NCBI GenBank assembly: GCA_905182995.1
Contig: CAJJDP010000043.1
Coordinates: 62,001 to 126,000, forward strand
From: Paramecium octaurelia
Taxonomy: Eukaryota; Ciliophora; Oligohymenophorea; Peniculida; Parameciidae
Reading direction: 5' to 3'
Length of the DNA: 64,000 bases
Shown here: piece by piece, positions 11,259-23,385 of the stretch
Layout of the letters: each line of letters opens with the position of its first letter
How positions within the stretch are numbered: the first letter of the stretch is position 1
Notes under the pieces: generated by a model
The model's input: only the letters and a program-made list of their open reading frames with translations
Databases searched by the model: none
What the model was told of the DNA's origin: nothing
Translations under genes and position numbers: made by a program

Positions 11259-11649
11259 TTATTTAAAAGAACCGTATTTTTAATTAATTCATTATACGTA
11301 TTTACGTAACCATATAAATATTCAAACTACTGTATAAATTTAGTAAACTTAATAATTATAGATATTTATACAATCTACTACAGATATTAGTCCACAATAT
11401 TTATTATCGAAATGTAGTGATTACATTCTATTTTAATACCGGGCTTCTGTACAATACTGTTTTCGTGTGCAATTTAATTTTGATGACAAAGCGTTTTTTA
11501 TTGCAAATTTTTTGGTAAATTATTCATAGAAGATTTAGGGAATGTGATTATTGATAGTATAATAAATTTATGATAAATATTAATTCAAATATTAAAAAAT
11601 GTTTAGAAAAATGCTTTTTTGCATTATTAATAATTAATTTTTAACGTAT
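11259..11649. other. AT-rich divergent spacer
   Basis: About 390 bp between divergently transcribed genes, so both promoters are expected here. No motif could be picked out with confidence. Confidence 0.4.
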
Positions 11650-12402
11650 ATGAGTATTTTAGTGAGAGTGGAAGGAGCTTCAAAGGATTTAAGGATTATG
11701 TACCCAGAACCTGAGGAGATTCAACTAAACTTCTGTACATTAATAGATTTAGAATTTACAAGTTTTTCAAACAAAGAGGAAGTGATTGTTTAATTTTAGT
11801 TAAATGATGTTGTTGCTCTCAAAATTCAAACCTAAGAGGTTTTACTTTAATTGGATTCAACAAGGAAACGATTCATGCTTCAATGCTTGGTATATCCTGG
11901 AGAACAAATGGTCTGGGTATCTTGCATGAATAACTATGTTGTGACAGAGAAATCTCTTTATCATGCCTTGATGGGCAAAAAACCTCAATTAGAAACAATT
12001 ACAGAAGAGGATGACCCTGCTAGTCCAATTAAAAGAAAGCCTGGAAAAGAAAACAAACCAAATGGATAAAAATAGAGTCACTCTAAAAAAATATCTCCTG
12101 GGAAAACAAAAAGTCCAAAAAAGAAGGATCAGTCTACAAGTACAAGTAAATTATGAAATATAGAAAGGACAAAAAAGAGTACTCTGCGTTGGTCCCAATC
12201 CATGGTACAAACTCCTAAATCTCCCCTGAAAGGAGACTATGTTGATGCCTTGCTCGCTTAGTTAATTCAATAAAACAATCGAAAGAGTAAATCGAGAAAG
12301 AGAAGACCCTCCACCTCATATCCTCTGAGACCTAAGATTGATAGTGAAGGAATGATAGATAGGTAATGGTTGGAAGAAGAAATGATAAACGAAGATTTGT
12401 GA
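11650..12402 (+). CDS. Beta-rich domain with basic Ser/Lys/Pro tail, 242 aa
   Basis: ATG 11650 to TGA 12400-12402; one 24-nt intron at 12140-12163 that carries the only in-frame TGA. Residues 1-110 alternate hydrophobic residues as in a beta-sandwich and include CLVYPGEQMVWVSCMNNYVV. The rest is basic and disordered, with repeated SPxK and KSP patches and RKSKSRKRRPS, fitting a nuclear or microtubule-bound, phosphorylated protein. No family was recognised. Confidence 0.65.
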
Positions 12403-12489
12403 AATAATTATATATATCTTTAATACTTTATAAAATTACTAATATTCTTATTCAATTACCTATCTTATCATTACACAAATTTTCATTCA

Positions 12490-12884
12490 AGATATATCTA
12501 CTTAAATTGTCACCTTTTTAGAGTCTAAGTAAATAGAAGAAGAATAGGTAGTTTAGAAAGAGTAAAATCGATGACTATCATTTTGATTAAGCATTAGTAT
12601 CGATTTAAAGGTATTCCAAAATATTCTGCACTTCCATTCGATTGATAAAATAATAATCATTAAAATTATATTAAAGTAGCACTATTAAATTGCAGTTAAA
12701 TTACGATGATAATTAAGAGTCTTTTGTAAGAGTATTAAAAGTGATTGAGTTAGACTTCCATTTATTTAGTACACATAACAATTCAATACTCCCTAAAATG
12801 GATTACCTGACGTATTTGATCGGTAGTAATTAAATAAGAAATGGATAGAATTTATCTTACTATTTGATGGTAGCAACTAGATGA
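12490..12884 (+). pseudogene. Likely gene remnant
   Basis: Two stretches read like protein. About 12490-12580 gives STQIVTFLESKQIEEEQVVQ, and in another frame about 12575-12884 contains SFVRVLKVIELDFHLFSTHN and MDYLTYLIGSNQIRNG. No start codon and no clean intron joins them, and a third protein-like piece lies at about 12910-13080. This looks like a decayed gene rather than a working one; the family is not recognised. Confidence 0.3.
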
Positions 12885-13153
12885 ATTTGGATATTCAATT
12901 CTTAGGATAAAAAGGAGAATAAATTTATTTCATACAAAAGTGAATTATAAATATTAAGCCAAAAATAAAATAATGATCCAAAAAAAAAAGTATTAGTAAT
13001 TATTTTCAATTTTAAGGAAGAACAAAAAAAGAGGAAAGTGAATACTAAAAAACAGGGATTTCAATGGAAATGGTTCAATTTTTAAATTTATACTATAAAG
13101 AGGACTTATGATTAATATTAAATATATTATATTAGATACATATTAATAATTAT

Positions 13154-16100
13154 ATGGGTATTTGTGCAGGAAAGTCTTAGTAAAGGGAGAATCTAGTTAC
13201 AGATATTGAATCAATACCTATCCTAACTTAAGGTACTTTGGACTTTAATGTGAAAATATCGGGCATTAAGGTAAAGATGGACAATCTGGTATTTTTAATC
13301 GAGTGATTATAGTATTATAGCCAGCTGGCAAAATATCAATGAAAATAGGTGAATATGACTAATTTGAAACAGAATGCTCGAAAGAACTTTATGGAAAATT
13401 ATATGTAAAAGAGTGATTAATTGCTATAATGTAGTTTAAACAGACCCATGCTTTTTAAATGTCTACAACAGAAGAACAATTGAAGAAGTAGCATCTGATT
13501 GTGACATTGCTGACACCGAATAATGAGAATATAGCTTCGATTTAAATAAATTTGTTTTTAATAGCAACTGGGCCATAGCACATGGATTATGAATATACTG
13601 GTTTAATTAATAAGAAACAATAATAGGGGAAAATAAGCTTTGATTTTAAAATTGCGTAAATCATTAAAGTAAGCATTGTGCCACAGTTGATGGAATTTAA
13701 TATGAACGAACCACTAATACATTCAGAGTATTATTATTCACTTAAAATGGTCACTTCAGTCTTGTGTTTCTAAAGCGAATACTCAGATGCATTCTTGAAT
13801 CCTGCCTATCAAAAGAATTAATAATCCACAAACAATAGTGCGTAAGCCAAATAATAAGTTATCAAATAAATTGTGTACAAATAATCTGGAGTTGAAATGA
13901 CCGTCGAAGTACCCCTCATAGAGATATCCTCCTCTAGTATTTAAGTGTGTTTGTGGTATAATGAACAAGCCAACAATGTGACATCAGGAATGAACAAGAC
14001 TCATTATACTCTTATAGCTGAAACCTATTTCAATCTAAATCAAATATTTACTTAAGCATTAAATAGTGATCAAGTATGTTATCAATATATCCCTGTAGAT
14101 TTGTGAGAATAATTTGAAAGTGTATAAGATTTTGTATCAACAAACAAATAGGCGACTATGGAATCACGGAGTCCTCGAAGGCAGTCTAAATTGCAATCTC
14201 CAAGTCATTATCCCGACCTATTTAAACCAATAAATTGTAGGAGTGAGAACTGACAAAGGTATATAATAAGGGAGCAGTGTTGTAAATTCAGGAAAGATGC
14301 CAGTAAAGGAAATCCAATAATTAAGTTAGTCAGGTCAGCAATTATTAGATATTCAATACAAGATACAAAATTGTTCATCCAAAAATGTAATAGTATATCT
14401 TATCTTAATTTAGTTATTTCTCAAATCAGAATTAAAGAACCATCAAACTGTTCAACTGAATACTATCTAAACTATATTAAAATAGACTGATAAACAGTCA
14501 ATCATCTGTTTTGAATATAAATCTCAATAGGATCTGTTCAACGCTCAAAAATTATTGATTGAAATAGCCTCTAAATTATTAGAATCTGCAGATTAGCAAG
14601 AGGAAACTATTAGGGAATAGTATTACGTTCTCCTTAAGTTGATTTTGAATAGAGGAGAATTAAGTTTAAATCAAGTGGGATTCTCTGAGGAGACAGAAAA
14701 AACTAGTGAAAAGCTGCTGAAATTCAAGACAGAGATAGGTCTCAATTACCAATCTTTTTTATATAAATGTCTTGGTATTGTGTTGCAGAAATTGAAACAG
14801 AAATCTTTGGCTGAAAATGAAAGGGCCTTTGTTGAACACTTTTTTGCAAGTGCCTATTTTAAAATCCCTGAATTCAGAACTAAAATAATTGAAAGTGTTT
14901 AAAGAGCAGATGATCCATAAATTCCAGAATGGAGATCACTCACTAAACAAACTGATGAAATCACCAACAAGGAATTTAATGACTTATTTGATTGGAATAG
15001 ACACTTTTATGAATATCTCACTAAACAACCCAAATATAATGCCAATGTCAATAAACTGATGGAAATTATCAATTAGGAAGAATGGCAGAAGAGAATTGGC
15101 AAAAGGGGCATTGCCTTCTTCTTTTTTCTTAAGGAATGGTGTGATTTAATCGATATTTCAGTTGTAGTCAAACAGAATGTTCCATATCAATAATTGCCAG
15201 GGTATAATGTGTTGATTAAGGCAATCCTTTTGGAAATGAAGGCTAAGGAACTGAAGAATTACCCAGATATAATGAAAGCTGCTATGTGTTCACTCTTAAA
15301 TAACACAAGTCTGCTGAACATTGTTATAGTTATTCTCTTTAACAAAACAAATCTCTTTGATTCAGATGCTCTCCTGAATTGCTTAGAAATCCTCAATTCT
15401 TGTTTATAGTATCTCTGCAATCACAAATTATCGATGCCAACCTCTCTGGATTAGTAGTTCTTTTTAAAAGGAATCAGGATGATTCTATTGTAATGTGAAC
15501 ATGCTTTCAGCGTTTCTAAATGTCTTTGGTTGATATACAACAACTATGTCTTGTTTCCATGTATTGCTATAAACATTAATTAATAGTGGACATAAGAAAG
15601 GACATAACAGACTTGCTGTTTGAGAATGTGGCCACCAAGTTCTTTATGCATTGGTCTTTCAATATTCGGATGATTTTCCACCATATTCTACTCTACAGAA
15701 TACAGCATCTTCACAAATCTAATAAGAATTTGAATGAGGAGTATGACTTTATAACTTATCATGTAGGGATTTAATACAAAAATATTAACAATAGGTGAAA
15801 CCAAGAAAGCAACACAGTTTTTTCGATTAAAAAAACTCATCTAAAGCTATTATTGTAATTGTTTAGTATCATATTTATAGTCTGATGTCATTTATATGAA
15901 GTTCTTTCGATTTATACAATAAATAGAAGAGGGCAAACAACTATCTACAAGTCAGCAATAAAATTAAATGATCGAGGAAACTCATTTTCATAAATAAATG
16001 AAAACCAAATTGATAAAGAAGAGGATTCAAGATAAAAAAAAAGGTTCGACTGACTAAAACAGTAGCAGTGATGCTCAATCATATAGAATCATTGATGAGG

Positions 16101-16436
16101 ATGAGTAAGATGTTGCCATCCCATTATTTACTGGGACTAGTAATGAACTGAAACCGCAAGTAAAATTACCGGAGAAGAGAGTGGCAGTGACACAAAATTA
16201 ATTAAAATATTTAATTAAAGCGTGTTCAGAATTTGAGGAATTGAAATTTAAATATTAAAAGTGGAAACAATCAGTCATCCCTGTTAATTTTAATTCATTA
16301 TCAGAAGATGGTAAATTAATCACATTAATCATTAGAAAAAATCAATTTGAATGAGACGTTCAAAGTCCCAGAAGTCAAATTAGCAGTTCCATTGGATGAA
16401 AAAGAAGGAAACATCAAAAATACTGATGAATGGTGA
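13154..16436 (+). CDS. Large N-acylated C2-like protein, 1028 aa
   Basis: ATG 13154 to TGA 16434-16436 with seven introns (13289-13320, 13405-13434, 14074-14098, 15561-15586, 15763-15794, 15855-15880, 16311-16335). It starts MGICAGKSQQ, a good myristoylation signal with a Cys for palmitoylation. Residues about 25-130 look like a C2-type beta-sandwich (TLDFNVKISGIKVKMDNLPAGK...). Most of the rest is helical, like an armadillo or HEAT-type solenoid, and the C-terminus is charged. No catalytic motif is seen. A membrane-bound scaffold is likely; the family is not identified. Confidence 0.8.
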
Positions 16437-16535
16437 AATTTGATTTTTCCTTTAAATTTACAGAGAACTATTAATCGTAGAATTGTGCTTAACACAATCT
16501 ACAACAATATTTATTCATTAATATATAAAATTAAA

Positions 16536-17963
16536 ATGTCACATAAAATTAAAGTAGACGTAAATGAGGATGAAATCCAAGCAGGTGGAGAATTGATACT
16601 TTGCTTGGCAGATTAATAATTGTTGGATGGTGACCAATTAAACGAAGTAGACGATGTTCTAGAGAACGATCACATCAAAGTTTAAGATTAAATTAAGAAA
16701 AATGAAAAATTAAAAGAATAAATAAAAAAGGCTCATTATAGTTAAAAATACGATGGTGAAGAGAAAAAGGAAATCTTGGAGAAGTATGATGAAATTAAAA
16801 TACAAAAGGAAGGCTTTTATATTGCTACTGATGGAAAGATAATAGAAGAACCAAAGTAGAATGACTTATAGGCAATAAAAAGCAAACTAAACAAAAATTA
16901 GCAGATTTCATTAAATGTAGTAGATACTGTGGCAAGTGATTATAAGCCAAGTATTCCAACCACATTGATTAAAAAGAAATTTCAAAAACCATAATAATCA
17001 AATCCATTTGCTGAAGAACGAATATCAAAGGTAGATAAAGCTCTATTGGAGGAAGATGATTATGAACTATTACAAAGATCCATTTTAAGTTAATAAAGAT
17101 AGAAAATGAACTAATAAACACAAAAATAAGAAGATAATATTAAAGAGCTTATGGATTAAAATAAATAAAAGGAGGAAGAATTGTAGAAGCAAAAATAAAA
17201 TGAATTTATGATTCCTTAAGTAAAGATTCAAGGAAGTGAGGTGTAAGAAATTAAGGTCATTGAGTAATCAACTGATTTTTTAAGCAATGTTAAGACAGAC
17301 AAGGAAATGGAAGAGATTAATCTAAGAATTAACACAGGATATTCAATTAGAGATACTAAAAATGGAACTACTTCAGTTGTAAATGTGAGATTACCCACAG
17401 AAAGAATAGTTGTTTAGAATAGATAATAATAATCTAAAATGGAATTGGAGAACATTAGGGAAGAGACTTAAAAAAATGACATTTTTATTGAGAAAGAGGA
17501 ACAATAAGAAGAATAATAGGAGAAAGATAATGATGAAATTAAAAAGGATGAAGATGGAATAGAATTTCTGGAAGAAGGATAACATGCTCATGGATTGACT
17601 GCAACTTTAGAGTTACTTAGAAAGAGGGGTGAATTGAATCCATCTAAGTATGATTATGTTGGGAGAAATAAAGATCAGAGAGTTTTTAAAGATCAAGAAC
17701 ATAAGGATGGGGAAATCAATTTAGTTTATAGAGATCATTCTGGAAAATTAATGACACCTAAAGAGGCATTTAGATATTAATGTTGGATATTTCATGGGGA
17801 TGGTCCAAGTAAGAACAAAATAGAGAAAAAGAAGCAAAGAGATTTAATTAGACAAAAATAAAAAATGAGGGCTTAATCAGAAGGACCCTTGATGCAAGCT
17901 TTGAAGGAAGAGTAGAAGAAGAAGGGGGTTGCACATTTGGTAATAGGGAAAAAGAAGTTATGA
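16536..17963 (+). CDS. SART1: SART1/Snu66-like tri-snRNP splicing protein, 475 aa
   Basis: Single open frame, ATG 16536 to TGA 17961-17963, no intron needed. It is charged and coiled-coil-like in the middle. The C-terminus has the family signature: GLTATLELLRKRGEL, then NLVYRDHSGKLMTPKEAFRY, then IFHGDGPSKNKIEKK and an ending VAHLVIGKKKL. SART1/Snu66 is a U4/U6.U5 tri-snRNP component needed for spliceosome activation. The N-terminal RS region of animal SART1 is absent, and at 475 aa it is shorter than the human protein. Starts 99 bp after the previous stop. Confidence 0.88.
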
Positions 17964-18087
17964 AATTGCTTTATGATTATTATATATTTATTAACTATTT
18001 AAAGATGCTTAAATAATTATGAAAACAATATAAAACCATAAATTATGATGACCAGAAATTTAAATCTTTTTTTTAGATAAAAATTAA

Positions 18088-18683
18088 ATGAAGGTATAAA
18101 CATAAACTATTTTCAGATCTACGTTGACGCATTCAGTGGAGAAGAAATCGTTTCAGACAGTTTCAATATGGAAGAGAAATTCGAAGGTGTTATTGGTGAA
18201 GTTCAATCATAGGATATTGTTAAAGGAGCACTCAATGTTGATGTTGGTAAATTAAAAAAATAATACTTTTAGGTGCTGGTGGTCATTTCGGTGGCAAGAA
18301 TGAAGATGAAGAAGAAGGTGGTGTTGAAGATTAAGCCTAAAAAGTGAACAACATTATTGATGCTTTTAAATACGCTGAAACACAATTTACCAAAGCTGAT
18401 TATGTCACATACTTCAAGGCCTATGCCAAGAAGGTTAAGGCATACTTAGAAGCCAACAAACCAGATAGAGTTGCTTCATTCTAAAAGGGTGCTGGTGAAT
18501 TCATCAAATGGGTTTCTGCTAACTTCAATGATCTCTAATTGTAATTTATGCAATTTATAACTTAGCTACTGTCCTGAGTCATATGACATGGAAAATCACA
18601 TCGTTCTTGGTTATTACAAAGAGGGTTAAGCCTCTCCAGCTTTTGTTTACATTTTAGACGGATTAAAAGAAGTCAAGATGTGA
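18088..18683 (+). CDS. TCTP: Translationally controlled tumour protein (TCTP), 173 aa
   Basis: ATG 18088 to TGA 18681-18683; introns 18094-18116, 18247-18272 and 18541-18565. Hallmarks in order: start MKIYVDAFSGEEIVSDSF, GALNVDVGAGGHFGG, acidic loop NEDEEEGGVED, NIIDAFKYAETQFTKADY, and the C-terminal MENHIVLGYYKEGQASPAF. TCTP is a conserved cytosolic protein of about 170 residues linked to growth and translation. The first intron follows codon 2. Confidence 0.95.
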
Positions 18684-18783
18684 TGTATATATACATTAAT
18701 ACATATTATGAACAGAAATTCTTAATTTTTTGTTGCGTCTTATTACATATTAAATAATAATAAGTAAAATAATTATAGAGTTA

Positions 18784-20524
18784 TCACCTTTTAGCCAAAA
18801 TCATTCTATCGCAATTAAAGCATTTGAATTTGTTATTCCCAATTGCACAAAGATGGCATCTAAATAATTGATGCTTTCCTGTTTATTTTTAACACAAATG
18901 ACATGTTTTCTCTTGGAACCCTTTGCCACATCCATAACATGCTTTGGCTGGATACTCAATTGTTGTAATCTATCTGGTTCTGCAAATAAAACAATTATGA
19001 GGATTTATAGGGGGTTTTTTATCTCTGTAATTATCCCTTTCAGTATCCTACTACATCAAACATCGATCACATATAAAGCACTTTATTCCTGCTCTTGTTT
19101 GTTCCTTAACTAGAATTAATGATGAACTCAATACATACTTTTTATCAATGAAGACAAGTTATCAATTGAATGAACCAATTTAAATAAATCTTATAATTGC
19201 ACTACTCCTCTTTCTGTAATATTGGTCTTCATTAAATTCAAATACTTTAAAGATTTGTATTGTTCTGCCTGATAAAATTCATAGATGGCTCCACAAAAAC
19301 TATCTGTGATGTCTTCATTCTTTGCTATCGACAATTTCTCGATATTATTCATGATAGGACTCTTGATGAACTTCAGAAGGGTGACTTTAAATTTACAATA
19401 TCATGATTACTTTCTGGAAATGGTTGTCCATCCAAATTCAAATTCTTCAAGGCACTCATGTATTTTGCCTCACTTAAAATTCTAATGGCATCTCCAGTCA
19501 TATAAGATTTAGTGAAAGTCCCAATATTGAGTTCAACCATATTAATAGTATTAGGAGAATTACAAAGATGAATCATACTCTCATTAGTCAATGGGCAACT
19601 ATTTATGATGAAAACAATCAAGGATTTGCAAAATTCAGAATATGCAAAGGCTTTAATGCTTTCATCTGTAATTGGTTAATGAGAGATATCTAAGTATTCC
19701 AAAAATGCGCTGTTAGAAGAATTAAAGTATTCAATCATTCCTTTATCAGTTATTTTAGTAAATGACAAATTCAAATATCGAAGTCGCACATTCTAACTAA
19801 AAGAAATACATTAGAGTCCTCTATCTGTTATATGTAACCCCTGGAGGGATAATTTGTTAAGATGGTTCACAAAATTTCTGAATTTATTTGAATCTGAGAA
19901 CTGAGTCTAAGAATCACTGGTATGAGTCATAGCAGCAGTACTATTAAAATTTTATCCTGTCATTCCTCTAGTGGATTCTAGATGCTTTTTAGTTCTTCTT
20001 AAATTGTGGGTGGCATACAAAGTATATTGATCAACTGGTTTTGTGAATGGCTATGTTATGAACATAATTCCATTGTCAGAGACAGCACTGTCATCAAGGA
20101 ATAAGGTTTCAAGTTTAACTAAATATTATGATTCTCCAATCAATCTGAGGAAGGTGTCTGTCACGTTATAAGAATTCTTTGATAAATCCAATTCAGTTAT
20201 ATTACAACAATTCTTTGAGGAACAAATTGTAGACATGCCTTATTCAGTTATGTTGCTTTGCTATAAATCCAATTTTTCTAAATCTTGCATAGTGAGTTTT
20301 TTGCATTCAAATTCCAGTGTGTTGTCATCAAATATCTTGATTCCTGATTTCTCCTTTTTTGTGAAATCTACATGGTCTTATTTATCCTCTTCTTTAAATT
20401 CATAGGTTTCTTCCACGTAGGGCATTCGTATATGATTTGTAGCTTTGTAATAATGTTTATAGCCTGACAGGATATTACCACTCATTGATATTCCATACCC
20501 TCCTTTTTAGGGATGATAATCCAT
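18784..20524 (-). CDS. Leucine-rich-repeat protein with Cys-rich C-terminus, 561 aa
   Basis: Minus strand, ATG 20522-20524 to TGA 18784-18786; introns 19385-19410 (26 nt) and 19110-19138 (29 nt). The body carries RNI/AMN1-type leucine-rich repeats with the pattern LxxLxLxxxxITDxG (RYLNLSFTKITDKGM, EYLDISHQPITDESI, KYLNLMKTNITERGV). The last about 120 residues hold a run of CxxC pairs (CFICDRC, CFICRT, CYGCGKGF, CHLC, CHLC, CFNC), suggesting several zinc-binding knuckles. No F-box is visible. Protein binding through LRRs is expected. Confidence 0.8.
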
Positions 20525-20636
20525 TGTAAAAAATTATAATTATAATTAAATGAATGCAGAGAAGTATTCATCAATAAATATGAAAATTAAAATTGATTAC
20601 AATAAATTGGCTCTATTAAATAAAGAATAAAGAGTA

Positions 20637-22498
20637 TCAATTTAATGTCTGTTGTGATTCATTAGGAAATCCATTTGAATAGATTGAGGAAGCTTTGAAA
20701 CTATTCAAGTACTCCTTATTTGTTCTATTAAGCATGACTGAATCAACCTCGGTTAAGATTTTCGGTAACTTCAAAGATTTTATAATAGTTTAAGACGAAA
20801 TATAGCATTCAGGTATTGAATATTTGGGTCTTGCAGCTGCAGGAAAAACCTAATTCTCATTTATTCTTACTTTATTGATGATGCTTATCTAAGAACCCTT
20901 ACTTGCCTCAATATGAAATAGTGCTTTATCTATTGATAATGGTTCACTACTCTAAACATTCTATTTAATAACTTCAATATTCCTTCTGAAATTATAGTGA
21001 GCTTTGTTAATATGACCATGTCCTTGCAGCATTTCATATCCTGTATGTTCAACTGGATTTCCTATTCGTTCAACAGAATTTTTGGTTCTAGTCTTGGTCT
21101 AGTGAGGTTCTATGAATGGAACATCTCTGGGTTCAACAAATAAAGGAATTTTCTTGAGTTCTTTAATTATATCCAAAGATTATGCTCTTTAACCTATTTT
21201 CTTGGCATCAAATTTTTATAGTTTTTGAATTGCTTATCCCTTCTAAAAGTACTGTAAGAATCTCTGTTTATCTAATACAAAATAAACAACTTTCTGGCTT
21301 ATGCTCATGGCTCTATATTATCTTTTTGTTCCAGCCATAACCTAAAGTTATAGTTCCACTTACTTCCTCATGCCCAAAAATCTAACCTGCCGTAATAACT
21401 GTAGTTCGAACTCTCTCTAATTTTTTTTCGGTTTTTGTAAAGAACTTTTGAAGTGTAAGATTTGGACTCATTTATTATTGAGTTACATCGACAAACCGCG
21501 ACAATTCTATTTCCCCTTATTTCAGTAAATACACATTACTAAGGTACTTAAATAGTTATAATACTTGGCCTCTTCATCCTCCTTGTATATCACTTAGAAT
21601 AGCTTTCTTTCTTCCAATTTGAAATGATAATACAATTGATTTAACATCTGTTCATTCCATTCAGAAAATATAGCAACTTTGCTTAAAAATCCAACGTTCT
21701 GTTTTTATTAAGCCTCATAGAAAACAGACAATAACTTATTAAATTAATCCCTTGTAACTGTAGCAAAATGAGTATCTTCAGCTGCAACTATTGTGGCTGT
21801 CCTTGGCACTTATTTAGTCAATGCTATTTCACCAAAACTCTCCCCTGCATTTATTATTCCTACTTTTGTTAATGTTGGAAATTGAGTATCCAAATATTCT
21901 TGATCTGTCATTGTGGCAAAGATATCATCTAATGTTACTTAAGTTACAAATGCCTAAGATTTTACTTTTATGTTTTTCTTTTTCGTACTCTTTTTCGCAT
22001 TGTCCATCATTTCCTTATTCTTCTCATTTTTTAATTGTTCTTCTTATTTTTAATCTTCTTCTGTAGGACCAGAACCTTCCTACAATCCCTTCTTCTACAC
22101 CAAAACCCAAACGCTGCCCTTCAGAATTATATAAAACTTTTTTCCGATATCACCGATGTTAAAAATAATCTGTCTTTTTTTCTGCAATTCATAACCCAAT
22201 TATTTGTATAACCCTTAAACCATATCAGCACCCATCGATTATTCTAATTCTTAGAAAAACTTGAATCTAAAGAATGACAATCTAATTTTATCCACATCCA
22301 GTTATGTTCTTTGATTCGGATCTTTCTAAAGCAATGCCACAATCTTCTATAAATGAATACCCTTGTATAGCTTACTTTAAGATCTTCATCATCCTCAAAA
22401 TCTATATCAGATTTTTTAAGAACCTCCTGAACAATCTCCTTAATTGTCAATTTATGACATTATAAATTCCCTTTAACTTTTTCTATTGCTGCCTTCAT
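20637..22498 (-). CDS. Cyclic-nucleotide-binding-domain protein, 592 aa
   Basis: Minus strand, ATG 22496-22498 to TGA 20637-20639; introns 22347-22375, 21516-21547 and 21342-21363. A first CNB domain has FNIGDIGKKFYIILKGSVWV and the phosphate-binding cassette AGESFGEIALTKQVPRTATI with the key Glu and Arg, separated by a Lys/Glu-rich insert. A second CNB-like fold (ELSRFVDV, ITAGQIFGHEEV) lacks the cassette. The C-terminal 200 residues are disordered. There is no kinase or transmembrane segment, so it is a soluble cNMP-responsive regulator rather than a channel. Confidence 0.8.
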
Positions 22499-22607
22499 AT
22501 TTTGTATTTATAAATATAATGTTAATTAAATTTTAAGCAGCTTATTATCTTATCAATTTAAAAGACAATAAAAATAAAATACATTAAATCAAATATTTAT
22601 TGACTTT

Positions 22608-23050
22608 TCAGATCCTGAATTATTTAGTTTCGAATTATTGCTAAAAACAGATAACGTCTGGCAATCCTATCCTTTTGTAGATAGTTATTTCTGGATGTCT
22701 TGCAAGTAGAGTAGATAATATTCATTATTGAAAACGAGATAAGAAATTAATTATTTGGAGTTCTATCAGAGTATAATGTTGTGATTTTATACTCAAATAC
22801 AAATATTAGTTATTAAAACTTATTAACTAAAATATTTAAGTAAAAACTTCAAAATCTGTATTATTTTGATTTTTGTTTAACTTACTTGTTTTATTAAATT
22901 ACCTTATTAATATTTTGGTCTAAAAAACATGATTTCAATAATTTTCAGATTCAGGATACGATTCCAAAGAACAAGAAAATAATATATTGATTTAAATAGA
23001 TCTATAGGAATGCAATCATAATGTAAATGTAATGTTTGTTTTAAGAACTT
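22608..23050 (+). pseudogene. Probable decayed gene pieces
   Basis: An open stretch 22608-22784 gives protein-like sequence (LLKTDNVWQSYPFVDSYFW) up to a TGA but has no start codon. It is preceded by an intron-like acceptor (TTTTCAG). A second piece near 22955-23020 reads DSGYDSKEQENNILIQIDLQ. The stretch between is AT-rich. The Trp/Pro/Asp content is unlike background, so a gene fossil is likelier than chance. The rest of the 22499-23385 spacer shows nothing. Confidence 0.35.
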
Positions 23051-23385
23051 TTAATAGAAAGTTTATCTCTTTAATTTTGCCTTCTTTACTAATTATTTAA
23101 TATTCAAATATGAAGATTTATAACTATCTATTTTAATGTTAAATTTCCATATTAAACTATTGTAAACTATTTTTTCCTAGAATTAAATTGTTTGAACTTT
23201 TGAGATAATAATATAATATTCAACAATAACCAACCCTTTAGATAATTACATGAATTCTCTCAATGTAATAATTCCTCCCCGAATACAACTATAAATATAC
23301 TTATTACAATTTGTAGTATGGAAACATATATTTATTTATCTCATTTCATCAAAATAATTATAATTGAATAATAATAATTTAATAA

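Noticed and set aside
12140-12163. Alternative 18-nt intron (12146-12163) in the 11650 gene
   Set aside because: Both choices keep the frame; the 24-nt version has a normal size for this window.
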